Both the position numbers and the translations under genes were made by a program. Source: Mesostigma viride (taxonomy: Eukaryota; Streptophyta; Mesostigmatophyceae; Mesostigmatales; Mesostigmataceae). From it: a DNA stretch of 37,216 nucleotides. The notes under the pieces are model-generated. The model ran no database searches. It worked only from the letters and a program-made list of their open reading frames with translations, and was not told where the DNA came from. Shown in pieces: positions 28,367 to 37,073 of this stretch (its first letter is position 1; each line of letters opens with the position of its first letter). Location: NCBI GenBank assembly GCA_009746045.1, contig RPFO01001012.1:1-37216 (forward strand), written 5' to 3'.

Positions 28367-28768
28367 ATGCACAGGAGGGAGAGAGACGTACAGGCCGAGT
28401 ACAACCAGCGCCTGGGCGGGAGGAGGGAGGTGATCTGCCGAGGGGGCAAGATAGACATACTGGACGACAGGCGCAGGAGGATCATCGAGGTGAAGGAGTG
28501 GACCGCATGGATGTCCGGGCTCGGGCAGCTCATGTCGTACGGCAAGGACTACCCCGGCTTCAAGAAGGAACTGCACCTATTCCGCGCCGAGTGGTCCACC
28601 AACGTCACGCCCGAGAAGCTCGAGCACATCCTCTCCGTCTGCGGGGTCACCGACGTCGACGTGACCCTAGACGAAAGCGTGGGCCTGGAGCTGACTCGGA
28701 AGCCGCCGCCCGCATGGAAACGCCTCCTGTGCCTCGCCTGTCGAGGCCCGCGGGTCGCCGCCGCCTGA
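28367..28768 (+). CDS. PD-(D/E)XK nuclease-like protein, intact motifs (133 aa)
   Basis: Motifs in order: E21 (REVICRGG), D30 in GKIDILDD, E41-x-K43 in RRIIEVKEW, Q54 in GLGQLMSYGKDYP, then ELHLF. This matches the acid, D, ExK and Q pattern of PD-(D/E)XK enzymes and closely parallels the C-terminal domain of the 30816-31508 gene. At 133 residues it is a single nuclease domain with no attached DNA-binding part. The two tandem copies plausibly arose by duplication. The substrate is unknown. Confidence 0.75.
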   Translation: MHRRERDVQAEYNQRLGGRREVICRGGKIDILDDRRRRIIEVKEWTAWMSGLGQLMSYGKDYPGFKKELHLFRAEWSTNVTPEKLEHILSVCGVTDVDVTLDESVGLELTRKPPPAWKRLLCLACRGPRVAAA

Positions 28769-28785
28769 CCCCTTTACTAACCCGC

Positions 28786-29560
28786 CTACCGAAGCAGCTC
28801 CTCCAGCGCCTCCTCCTCCTCCTCGGTGTGGCCGGAACGCCTACGGGGCGCCGTCCTGTAAAGCCGCCGGTCGCGGTATCCGGCAGGAGGGGCGGCGCTG
28901 TTGCGGCGGAACAGCCTACCCGTGCGCGGATCGAACACCTCGCTAGCGGACCTGCGCGTGCTCGGACCCCCGCGCGGGTCAGGCAGGCTCCTCTGGCGTC
29001 GTTTGTCGCCCGCGCGCGGCGGTGCACCCCAACCCGCATCCACGGGGGCGAGACCCCCAGCAGCTGCTGCTTGCGGGACTCCAGCCTCTCGCGATCCGCG
29101 TCCGACAGATCCCCGTACTCGAGCAGGTCGAACACCTGCTGCAGCTCCGGCTCCTCCTCCTCCACCTCCTCCTCCTCCGGCTCGGGGGCGTCAGCGAGGG
29201 GAGCGGCCGAACTCCCTCACCCTCCCTGGTCAGCCGCTCGACCACCTCGTCCGCGTGCTCCGGGAAAAACAGCTCCTCCTCCTCCGCCGGCATCCCCTCC
29301 ATCTGTAACAGCACGTCGTTCAGCTGTTCCTGAAGGCCCGCCTTGGAGTCCGGGTGGACGGACGGGTCCGCGATGAACCGTGCCAGGGTTTCCGCCATGC
29401 TCTCCAGCGCGCCTCGGGCGCCGTAACCCCGCACGCGGTGCGCCCTCGCCTGGCGCCCGCTATGGAGCGCGCACCTCTTAGAACCACCGGACCGCGCGCG
29501 ACGACAGGCGCCACCCGATCGCGTCTTCCCTCCGCACGCTCCGGTCCTACCGACTACCAT
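28786..29560 (-). CDS. Cys-His motif protein with acidic middle, two frame breaks
   Basis: The N-terminus has C9-x9-C19-x10-C30-x2-H33 (GACGGKTRSGGAC, then KRCALH), the same spacing as the genes at 18505 and 19248. A helical acidic region follows (LQMEGMPAEEEELFFPEHAD). The frame changes by -1 at the G4 run 29198-29201 into an acidic run and LQQVFDLLEYGDLSDADRER. A second -1 change at the G5 run 29044-29048 leads to a basic Arg-rich tail with VFDPRTGRLFRRN and a stop at 28786. Length about 255 residues. It faces the nuclease-like pair convergently. Confidence 0.6.
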
Positions 29561-29729
29561 GATCGATGATACACCGGGATGGGATAAAAATGAAACTCGA
29601 TTCCGATTAAACGGAGCAATCAGCATGACACGGGGCGCGTTCAAGCGCGCACGAATATCTAAGCGCACAGTGTCAAGGTCCGCGCTGTCGAGAGGGGCGG
29701 GGTCGCGCCAACGAACTCCCCACCGACAG

Positions 29730-30752
29730 CTAGATCTTGACCCTCTTGGGCCCCACCCTCGAGAACCGGTCGCGGTTCAGGGGCCGGGTCAAGAGCAAGT
29801 CATCCCTCATCTCCCGTCTGTTCCTGTCCACGATGCCCGCCGGGGTGGGCCCCTCCGGCGGCTTCACGAACGCGGCCATCGCCCGCTTCACCTCGACCGC
29901 CGCCTCGTGAAGGTCCTTGTCCGGCGCCCGGTCCATGACCTTGTACATGAAGAACCAGGCGTTCGCCAGCTGACCGTCGTCCATCGCGTCCCTGGCGCTA
30001 CCGGCCCTCACGCCGTTCAGCTCCTTGAAGGCCGACGCGCTCATCCCCGTGGCCGCCTCGCAGGTCTTGTCGCCCAGGAACGCCATCACGCTCCCCACGC
30101 GCTCCTTGGGGACGACCGAGCTCACCAGGTCCGCCAGCCTGTGCTGCGTGTCCTTCGCGCGCAGGCGCAGGGTCGGGTCGCACTCGCGCACAGGCGCCAC
30201 GTAGTCCGGCCTCGTGCGACCGTTGCCCGGTCGGGTCAGCACCGCCACCGTGGTGCTCGTGCCGTGGACCGCGTCGTGGGCGTCGCGCACCACAGCCATC
30301 ATCGAGATGTCCCCCGCCATGATGCGGTCCACCCAGGACATGGCCTTCACCGCAAACTTGGAGCTGATCCACATGGCCAGGGGGTTCACCAGCTTGGGGT
30401 GGATCCAGACACCGCGATCATCATTGGGACCGTTCTTCACAGTGTCAAAAACCGTTGTGGAGGTCACAGCAGAATCCCTGTCACCCATAAACTCGGCTTC
30501 TAAATCCTTGGCAAAGGCTTGTACAGTATCGAGCCTCCACCAGTCCATAAAGGCCTTGCTCCCGTCTGAGGCTGCATGACAAAGGTCCTTGCCCAGTATC
30601 TTCCTGTCGCTCTTGCGGACCTTAATTTCCTTTGCAGGGTCTACCTGAAAACCGGGCATCGGGCGCAGGGTGAATATCCACGCTTTATCAGTCTCCTTTG
30701 AAAGATTGAAAAGGGCATGCACAAAGGGGGTGGAGCTGTTCACGAGAGCCAT
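29730..30752 (-). CDS. KilA-N domain protein (340 aa)
   Basis: A KilA-N DNA-binding domain is clear: VRKSDRKILGKDLCHAAS and FMDWWR near residues 45-72, then the signature GVWIHPKLVNPLAMWISSKF with VKAMSWVDRI (114-144). The C-terminal part (about 160-330) is helical and of no known family. The N-terminal 70 residues match those of 30816-31508, so the two share an ancestor. KilA-N proteins are usually viral DNA-binding regulators. Confidence 0.8.
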   Translation of the reverse strand: MALVNSSTPFVHALFNLSKETDKAWIFTLRPMPGFQVDPAKEIKVRKSDRKILGKDLCHAASDGSKAFMDWWRLDTVQAFAKDLEAEFMGDRDSAVTSTTVFDTVKNGPNDDRGVWIHPKLVNPLAMWISSKFAVKAMSWVDRIMAGDISMMAVVRDAHDAVHGTSTTVAVLTRPGNGRTRPDYVAPVRECDPTLRLRAKDTQHRLADLVSSVVPKERVGSVMAFLGDKTCEAATGMSASAFKELNGVRAGSARDAMDDGQLANAWFFMYKVMDRAPDKDLHEAAVEVKRAMAAFVKPPEGPTPAGIVDRNRREMRDDLLLTRPLNRDRFSRVGPKRVKI

Positions 30753-30815
30753 TCTTTATTGTATACCAAACCATAATAATTTCAATGTTTTAAACGCATT
30801 CCTTGCATGTCCATT

Positions 30816-31508
30816 TCAATGAGGTCCATCCATGTAGGGTCTCTTATTGAACACGCTAGCATCCAAGGTCAGCTGGATGCCTTGAGACTCACACCCTTCC
30901 TTTATAAGGGCGTGCTGATGAGGAGTGAACCAAGCGCTTTTCTTAGAGCTAAACAGATGCAGCCTCTTGGCGTGCTCTGGGAAGTCCATCCCGTACATGA
31001 GGAGCTGACCGACACCGGTCATCCAGTTGCGCATGTCCTTGACCTCGATGATGGACTTTGGGTCGTACGTGACGATATCGATGTACCCGTAACGGCACTG
31101 AACCTCGCACTCCCCATTGACACAGCTGGACAGCCGGTGTTGGATCTCGAGCTCGACCCGGTTGTTTGGAGATTTCTTTATCCACCTTATAAGTTCAGGC
31201 AAGGGTGTGCGATCACTCCACGTGCCTCTCTTGCAATTATCCGAAGTTGTCACAAACTCGAGGTGACAGCGCCACTCATTGGCCAAGAGCGACTGGGTCC
31301 AATTCTTGATCAGTTTCTTCCCATTTGATGCAGCCAGGATAAACTCCTTTAGCTGCACCCGTCCGTCGCTCTTCCGCACGCGGACGTCCTTGGACGCGTC
31401 CACCTCCATGTCGTCCCGGGGCTTGACAGAGAACACCCAGAACTCGTCCTCCTCGCGTCTGAAGGACAGGTAGTCCGCGTAGGTCCTCTCCGCCCACGCC
31501 CTGTCCAC
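30816..31508 (-). CDS. KilA-N-like/PD-(D/E)XK nuclease fusion (230 aa)
   Basis: Residues 1-110 follow the neighbouring KilA-N protein (VRKSDGRVQLKEFILAAS, KNWTQSLLANEW, then TPLPELIRWIKK) but lack the full second KilA-N helix pair. Residues 118-190 are nuclease-like: E121, D144 (GYIDIV), E155-x-K157 (SIIEVKDM), Q168 (GVGQLLMYGMDFP), then RLHLF, matching the tandem genes at 27943 and 28367. This gives a DNA-binding head with a nuclease body. The start at 31508 gives an N-terminus parallel to the paralogue. Confidence 0.75.
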   Translation of the reverse strand: MDRAWAERTYADYLSFRREEDEFWVFSVKPRDDMEVDASKDVRVRKSDGRVQLKEFILAASNGKKLIKNWTQSLLANEWRCHLEFVTTSDNCKRGTWSDRTPLPELIRWIKKSPNNRVELEIQHRLSSCVNGECEVQCRYGYIDIVTYDPKSIIEVKDMRNWMTGVGQLLMYGMDFPEHAKRLHLFSSKKSAWFTPHQHALIKEGCESQGIQLTLDASVFNKRPYMDGPH

Positions 31509-32133
31509 CGCGTCCGCCCCCCTAGCGAATTTCCCCGTGTCCCGTCCGCACTGTCCATGACTGGATCCCTTGTCTCCTGGCGGACGCCTGCCCGGTGCGC
31601 GTCACCCAACGATGGCGCCTGTGCCGTCGCGACCCCTATTTATGCCAAATCCCGCCCTGTCAGGTGCTGACGACCCAGCGCCACCTCGTAACGGCTGCCG
31701 TTGGATGGGAGAAGCACATCCGCAGTCGGCCTGCGGCGGCGCCTAGAGAGGGGTCGACAATCCAACTCGCGCCCCGCCCCCGCCCGCCCGCTGCTCGGCC
31801 CTGGCTTGGATTCTCCTGCACTACTTCTTTTTCTGATGAATCTAAAAATAAATTTATGGCTATAGACCCTCTATGATTCTACAGGTGCATGCACATATAT
31901 ATGAAAAACTATTCAGGCCGGCGTGCAAAAAAGAAGTCGCGCAAAAGAATCCAACCAAACTCGAGGCGTGGCTGTACCCGGACAGGAACCGCCCCACTCG
32001 GTCGATGGCCGGTCCAGGTTCGCCGCCTGTCGAGCGTGGATGTGATATGTATGCATGCATGAGTAGACACGGGGGGTCGCGAATGAAAACAGATTGGATT
32101 AAAGAAATGGAATAATATTCATTCAACGATTCA
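31509..32133. other. Stretch with no supported gene
   Basis: Part GC-rich (31509-31800) and part AT-rich (31800-32130, including ACAGGTGCATGCACATATAT and a TATGTATGCATGCATGAG stretch of alternating purine-pyrimidine). Open frames here are short and read as low-quality Pro/Arg sequence. It probably holds the promoter of the KilA-N fusion gene. Confidence 0.4.
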
Positions 32134-32328
32134 TCACGACACAGACAGCCTAAGCCGCATCATCTTGTCCAGGATATCATGGGGGCTGTACGCTGGCTTC
32201 CTGCCGCGCGCTCCCTGGCCCTGATGGCCAGATGGACCGCGCACCGCTTGCCCCTGGGTGCGCGCGGCTTGTTGCATTTGGTCCCCTGGGGGGTTATCTC
32301 GACGCATCGTGCCATCGCGGCGGTTCAC
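32134..32328 (-). CDS. Possible small basic Gln/Gly-rich protein (64 aa)
   Basis: A 64-residue frame rich in Gln, Arg and Gly (RTQGQAVRGPSGHQGQGARG) with a short hydrophobic/basic end (HDILDKMMRLRLSVS). It is short and has no recognised motif. It is kept because its composition is more protein-like than the other frames here and because it lies in a gene-sized gap just downstream of the 32356-33104 gene. Confidence 0.35.
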   Translation of the reverse strand: MNRRDGTMRRDNPPGDQMQQAARTQGQAVRGPSGHQGQGARGRKPAYSPHDILDKMMRLRLSVS

Positions 32329-32355
32329 ACTAGCGTCAGCGAGAAAAAACGCGGC

Positions 32356-33104
32356 TCACTCGGCCGCGTGCTCGAAGAAGGGGAAGGCGAGCCTCTCGGG
32401 CGCGGGCCTGCGCTCGGCCAGGCACAGCGGGCACTGGCCGCGGGAGGGGATGGCGTCGTCGTGCAGGTACACGGTCATGCACCAGAGGCAGATGGGGAGG
32501 TCGTGGGGAGGGGGCGCGCGCTTCCCCTGGCCGACGGGAGCGTGGACGGGGAGGAACCCCCGCCGCGACTGCTTTTCCATGCAAACCCCGCAAGACACGC
32601 GAGCCCCCCCTCGGGCACGCGGTACACGGGCCGGACACAGGGGCGCCCGCCGGCCTGCACCCCCTCCGCGAGCTGCCGCACCCCTGCCGCGTTGGCCGGG
32701 GTCACACGCGCGCGTGTCACGACCCCCGGGGCTGCGCCGAGCAGCGAAAGATGGAGGGCGGCCGCACGGTCCTCGGCAATCTTGCAGAAGGCCTCGTCGT
32801 TTTTGGCGTGGGAGGGGGCGTTCACTCGAAATTCCAGCTCGTATCCGCGGCATTCCGAGCAATAGAGCGCCTTCCCACCAAAGAAGGTGCAAGGGTCCTT
32901 CCAGTCGCCGCAATACTGGCACTGGGGGTACTTTCCCCACAGTCCCGGGACTTTCTCGGGTCGTCGCTCGGACGTGTCCCAGCCACGGGGGGCGGCATCA
33001 TTCGAAACATGGTACCTGGCAGCCCGGATCTTTTCTATGCACGACGCGACCAACGCGGGACCGCGGGCAATCGCGACAGTCCTTTCCTGTCCCTCCGCAG
33101 CCAC
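32356..33104 (-). CDS. Zinc-ribbon and RING-like protein, one frame break
   Basis: The N-terminal half has C62-x2-C65 (CQYC) and C82-x2-C85 (CSEC) around an FFGGKALY turn, a zinc ribbon. A -1 change at the C7 run 32604-32610 leads to a second cluster (CGVC, then LPICLWCMTVYLHDD and QCPLC), with RING-like spacing, and an end at HAAE (32356). Joined length is about 245 residues. A ubiquitin-ligase-type role is plausible for the C-terminal cluster (inference). Confidence 0.6.
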
Positions 33105-33229
33105 AGAGAATCGTCTACCAGCGAGGACTATCGCCTCTCAGCCACGGGCTCGATCGGGATTTCAAGAAGCATCCACCGACGTAGTCGACTTATTCATTTT
33201 GCAAGCGTGCCCACTCCTTATTTCTTTAC

Positions 33230-33470
33230 AAGTCGCCCACCGGTTATGAGGCACCGTCACCGTCACCCACCAGTTATGAGGTACTGGCGCCGGTCCCCAC
33301 CGACTAAAGGTAATGGCAGCGTCACCGACCAAGAAAGGTACTGGCACCGGCCCCCAATAATAAAGGTACTGGCACCGTCACCGACCCAAAAAGGTACTGG
33401 CACCGTCACCGACCCAAAAAGGTACTGGCACCGCCCCCGCTGACTAAATGTACACTGGCACCGGCACCAC
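33230..33470. repeat. Degenerate about 29-bp minisatellite
   Basis: Seven or more imperfect units built on AAAGGTACTGGCACCG followed by TCACCGACCCA or CCCCC variants. Two units near 33385-33420 are nearly identical. The region has no supported gene and separates the RING-like gene from the next repeat block. Confidence 0.75.
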
Positions 33471-33999
33471 GGGCAATTACGATTCATTAATAGACACGTG
33501 CAATTACGATGCACCGTGAATAAATGAACTGTCGCCCATTATCTGTCCCTTGTGCATTGCTGAGAGGAAAAGTAAAGCGGTAAAATAGGCACTCCAGCAT
33601 TCGGCAAAGGAAAAGTGGCCCGTGGTTGAGCGCGCTGACAGATTTTTTATCGTGGGTCGCACTCCATTCGCTCTCTCTCTCGCGGTTAGCGGCGACGTTA
33701 CCTACCTGAAAACCTGGTTACCTGGCCTGGCAGGCAATCCCAACCGGTTCTCGGCCGCCTTCTCGGGTCGCTGCGTCTCCTCGAGGCGTGCGACGTTCAG
33801 GGCCTTACTCCCGAGGCGTGGGGCGTCGATCCTTTGTTTTATCAGGGCGTGGGACGCCGGCCTTTGTTTTGTCAGCGCGCGGGGCGTCGGCCTTGATTGT
33901 TTTACCGGGGCGCGCGGCTTCGGGTCTCGTTTTACCGGGGCGTACGACGCCATTCTCCTTTCACCAGGGCGCGCGACCTAGAGGCCGTTTTATCACGCC
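33471..33999. other. Gene-free stretch with a second minisatellite (about 33800-33975)
   Basis: From about 33800 to 33975 a unit of about 30-36 bases recurs four to five times with changes, built on TTTTATCAGGGCGTGGGACG or TTTTACCGGGGCGCGCGGC. A frame from 33622 runs through it as Phe/Gly/Ala repeats and is not called. The promoter of the F-box-like gene must lie here. Confidence 0.6.
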
Positions 34000-35194
34000 A
34001 TGCCCGCATTCCTGCGCACCAGCACCGGACGCAGGACCGTCGACCCGTTCATCCCGTGGGTGGACGACCTGGACGATGACCTGCTCGAGGTATTCGTCAA
34101 GAACATGTGCAGGCTGGACCGGAAGGCCTGCATGTTGATGATGCTCACCTCCAAGGCGGCCTGGGAGGCCCTGTGGCCCACATACAGGGAGCACCACGCG
34201 CGGGCCACCGCCGAGGCCGACCGGCGGTTTGTCCACCGCGTGTGGAGGGACCGGGTGCTGACCCCTGGGGACCTCTCCTTCGCCGCGTGCCCGTCGTCAG
34301 GGTGACAGTGTACAATGCCGACTCGCGGCTGGAGCCCCCAAGCGACTTTGTGCGGGAGGAGGACTGCGGCCTGATGCCCCACCTGGTCGAGTGGAGGAGG
34401 CTCGCCGCCTTCGTGCGGAAGGTGCCGGGGGTCGTCATCTTCCTCCTCGACGCGGCCAAGCGCAGGGATGGGTGGGGCATCTCCTTCGACTACGCCGTCC
34501 TGGCCGGCCTGGTGGTCTGCGCGGCGGAGGGCGTCTCGCTCCCCTCGTGCCGACTCCTCCTCGTGTTGCGCTCCAACTCGAGCTTCGCCTACGCGGTGCC
34601 CCCCGCCGAGATCCGCCAACCGCTGACCCAGGCGCTGGCCAGGTGCGGGGGCAGCATAGACTTCCTCGGGGCCGAGACCATCGCTCTGGGGCGCACCTTT
34701 CGCTTTGCCCTTTCTACGGTCCGAGAAGTCGCAGGCGGCACGGCCGTTTTCATGGCGACGGCGAGAGGCACCGTCGTCATGGGGGCGCACGACAGCGTGT
34801 CGACCTTCTACTTCAACCAGGACGTGGGGGGCGTCGACCTCATCAACCCGGTGGTGCACCGGTGGTACAGCGCGCACTGGCAGGACCGCACCTGCTTCAC
34901 GGAGGACACCCGCCCCCTCCTGGTCGGCGAAGGGGACGTGACGGCCGTGAGGGGGGCGGTGGACATGCTGGTGGACGACTCCCCCACCGCCCCGCCCAGC
35001 AGGGCGTCCGCGTCCGCGTCACCGATGGGCGCCCCCAGGCGACGGTGCGCGTGGTCGGGCGCACGCCGAGGGAGGGCCAGGCGGGGGACGCGGTGTTGAG
35101 CGTGCACGGCCGCGGTCTCGACGTCCGGGACGCGGACCTGGCCGAGTGGAAGGAGCGCTGGCCGATCGTGCTGGCCTCCGACGTTCTGTGCTGA
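34000..35194 (+). CDS. F-box-like protein, two frame breaks (about 398 aa)
   Basis: Residues about 24-55 (LDDDLLEVFVKNMCRLDRKA, LMMLTSKAAWEALW) have F-box-like order: Leu-Pro/Asp start, Leu-x-x-Val, then a Ser/Lys-Ala-Trp helix. A -1 change at about 34290 leads to the main domain (VIFLLDAAKRRDGWGISFDY to NPVVHRWYSAHWQDRTCF). A second -1 change at about 34990-34997 leads to VRVVGRTPREGQAGDAVLSV and a stop at 35194. F-box proteins recruit targets to ubiquitin ligases (family knowledge); the target is unknown. Confidence 0.6.
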
Positions 35195-35217
35195 CCCGAT
35201 ATGTTCGGATGTGATGT

Positions 35218-35250
35218 CTTATTTATTTATTTATTTATCAATAAATTACG
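35218..35250. promoter_or_regulatory. AT-rich convergent 3' region with polyadenylation-like signal
   Basis: Four TTTA/ATTT units (TTATTTATTTATTTATTTAT) precede CAATAAATTACG. It lies between the stops of 34000-35194 (plus) and 35292-35810 (minus), so it fits a bidirectional 3'-end region. Confidence 0.45.
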
Positions 35251-35291
35251 TTTTCTGTGCATGGCGTGTCACTCATTGGGCGTCATTCCCA

Positions 35292-35810
35292 CTACTTGCA
35301 CTTGGCGAAACCAATCGAGAATATCTTCTTGGCCTTGCACCGCGCGCTCAGTTTCTTGTTGAATATCGCGCCGAAGAACGCGCCGATAGGATTGTGTTTC
35401 AGCGCGAAGTTCACCGGTTTGCCCACCACCTTGGCCAGCTTCTTGCCCCCCGGCCCCATCAGCCCCAGCACGCTAGACACGCCGTCGGCTATCGACAGCA
35501 GAGGGTTGGACGCGATGTACGCCGCCTTCTGCCCCTCCACCAGCGCCGTCCTCAGCACCGCCTTGGCCCTCCGCCGCCTGCGGCCCTTGTCCTCGCCGCC
35601 CGCCGCCGCCGCCACCGGCAGCGCGGGAGGGGGCGCGCTCAGGCCCGTCTCCAGAAGCGCCTCGATCGCCTCCGACCGGTAGAGCGGCACGGACTCGTAC
35701 TCGGGCAGCCGCGCGGTCAGCAGCGGGTCGGGCTTGGAGGCATCGCGCAGGCCCAGCCACAGGGTGAGGGTGAGTACCAGTATCAGGGTCGCGATCAGAT
35801 ACGCGCGCAT
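35292..35810 (-). CDS. Membrane-anchored protein with Cys/Lys-rich tail (172 aa)
   Basis: The N-terminal segment (RAYLIATLILVLTLTLWLGL) is a membrane anchor. An acidic, then Ala/Gly-rich middle has a basic patch (KGRRRRRAKAVL), a glycine-rich hydrophobic region (SIADGVSSVLGLMGPGGKK) and a tail ending CKAKKIFSIGFAKCK. That tail is repeated in a 23-codon frame just upstream (35850-35921), so the end of the gene was duplicated or the small frame is a paralogue. No family is recognised. Confidence 0.65.
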   Translation of the reverse strand: MRAYLIATLILVLTLTLWLGLRDASKPDPLLTARLPEYESVPLYRSEAIEALLETGLSAPPPALPVAAAAGGEDKGRRRRRAKAVLRTALVEGQKAAYIASNPLLSIADGVSSVLGLMGPGGKKLAKVVGKPVNFALKHNPIGAFFGAIFNKKLSARCKAKKIFSIGFAKCK

Positions 35811-35849
35811 GTCGCACTACCATAGACGCAGCTATAAAACCGATATCGA

Positions 35850-35921
35850 TCACTTGCACTTGGCCTTCCCGAACGAGAAAAACTTCTCGGCCTTGCACCC
35901 GGTGCATCTGCCGACAGGCAT
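35850..35921 (-). CDS. 23-codon Cys/Lys peptide matching the tail of the next gene
   Basis: Reads MPVGRCTGC, then KAEKFFSFGKAKCK and a stop. The last 15 residues match the end of 35292-35810 (CKAKKIFSIGFAKCK) at most positions, in the same orientation. It is too short to call with confidence; it may be a real micropeptide or the relic of a duplicated gene. Confidence 0.4.
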   Translation of the reverse strand: MPVGRCTGCKAEKFFSFGKAKCK

Positions 35922-35956
35922 CCGTATCGCGTATACAACTAACCGATCTTTATTAA

Positions 35957-36373
35957 TCAGAAACGTTTACGCTTACCCGCGAGTCCCCGCCTACCAGGCG
36001 TGACGACGGTCTTGGCGGCTCTCATGACCCAATCGACGATGGCGTCCGGCCCTCTATAAAGTATGCCCGCGCCTCGTTCTCTCAGTCCGCGCAGTTTATC
36101 CATAGACACGAGCCACGCCCGCTGCAGGTTCCGCTCCACCGCATTGGCCTCCCGGAGATCTCTCCTGTACTGATCAGGGGGGACATCGCCCTTCGCCGAC
36201 ACCTTCGCCTTCGCCAATGCCTCCAACGCCCCGCCGAAACGATACGCCAGCATCCCCGATGCAGCGTTGTAATTATGCTCCATGGCCGGCGTCAGCACTG
36301 CAGCGGCTCGTGAGCGGTGTGCGCGGTGCACCGTACGAGCGCGTCGTGGGGTGCGCGTTTTCTTTGCCGCCAT
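35957..36373 (-). CDS. Basic helical protein (138 aa)
   Basis: Both ends are strongly basic (KKTRTPRRARTVHRAHRSRA at the start, RRGLAGKRKRF at the end) around a helical middle (EANAVERNLQRAWLVSMDKL). Net charge suggests DNA or RNA binding, such as a virion core protein (inference). The start at 36373 is followed upstream by an AT-rich region shared with the divergent 36483-37061 gene. Confidence 0.6.
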   Translation of the reverse strand: MAAKKTRTPRRARTVHRAHRSRAAAVLTPAMEHNYNAASGMLAYRFGGALEALAKAKVSAKGDVPPDQYRRDLREANAVERNLQRAWLVSMDKLRGLRERGAGILYRGPDAIVDWVMRAAKTVVTPGRRGLAGKRKRF

Positions 36374-36482
36374 GTTATAATACGCGCGTGTGTTTTTATA
36401 TTCCGCGAATATATGTTTACTAAGCCGGGCGATCTACTTTGGGAGTGACCATCAAATTTTGTGTGCCGTACGTCATATACCC

Positions 36483-37061
36483 ATGTCGGCGATCGTGCAC
36501 GTGGAGGGCGTGCCGGGATCGGGCAAGACCTTCCTCTGCTCCATGCTCAGGATCAAGGCCAAGTGCGTGGACACGGACGACCTGTGGGCCAAGGCCGACG
36601 ACATAGCCGACGAGAGGAAGCGAGACGGGCAGAGGGCCGTCAACAAGCGAGCCCTCGTGAACCGCATGATACGAGAGCTCGTCAGGGACAGGGAGCGAGA
36701 CCGCCCGCTCGTATTCGTCGGCCTGCACGCGCCCCCCAGGGCGAACCACAAGTTCTTCATCCGCCTCGAGGACCACCCCGCCGCCTACCGCCGCCTGCTC
36801 CTGCGCGAGGTGGACAAGTACGTCACGCGCGCCGACGACCTGCGCAGGCACGTGCGCGAGGTCGCGGACCCCAGGGACATCGACATCCCCCGCGTGGCCA
36901 ACCTCGCGAGCATACCCTCCAACTACCCCGACTTCGTCCGCAACTACAAGCAGAGGAGGGACTACATGAAGGCCAGGGGCTACAAGGTCGTGCCCCAGGA
37001 CGCGATCGCCCGCTTCATCGACGCCCTCGGGAGGAATAATCTCGTGTCGGCGCTCTTATGA
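36483..37061 (+). CDS. P-loop kinase-like protein (192 aa)
   Basis: A Walker A loop lies at residues 9-16 (GVPGSGKT) after a hydrophobic strand (AIVHVE). An Asp-rich strand follows (CVDTDDLW, 29-35) and a Walker B-like strand (PLVFVGL), then basic helices. This is the layout of small nucleotide or shikimate-kinase-type P-loop proteins found in many large DNA viruses. Substrate unknown. Start at 36483 is chosen over 36390 because the additional codons form poor AT-rich sequence. Confidence 0.75.
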   Translation: MSAIVHVEGVPGSGKTFLCSMLRIKAKCVDTDDLWAKADDIADERKRDGQRAVNKRALVNRMIRELVRDRERDRPLVFVGLHAPPRANHKFFIRLEDHPAAYRRLLLREVDKYVTRADDLRRHVREVADPRDIDIPRVANLASIPSNYPDFVRNYKQRRDYMKARGYKVVPQDAIARFIDALGRNNLVSALL

Positions 37062-37073
37062 TACGTGTAAGTC

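Noticed and set aside
31595-32115. Short frames between the KilA-N fusion and the 32134 gene
   Set aside because: Low-quality Pro/Arg sequence and AT-rich codons without motifs.
33622-33981. 119-codon plus-strand frame
   Set aside because: Runs through a minisatellite and repeats Phe/Gly/Ala; explained by the repeat.
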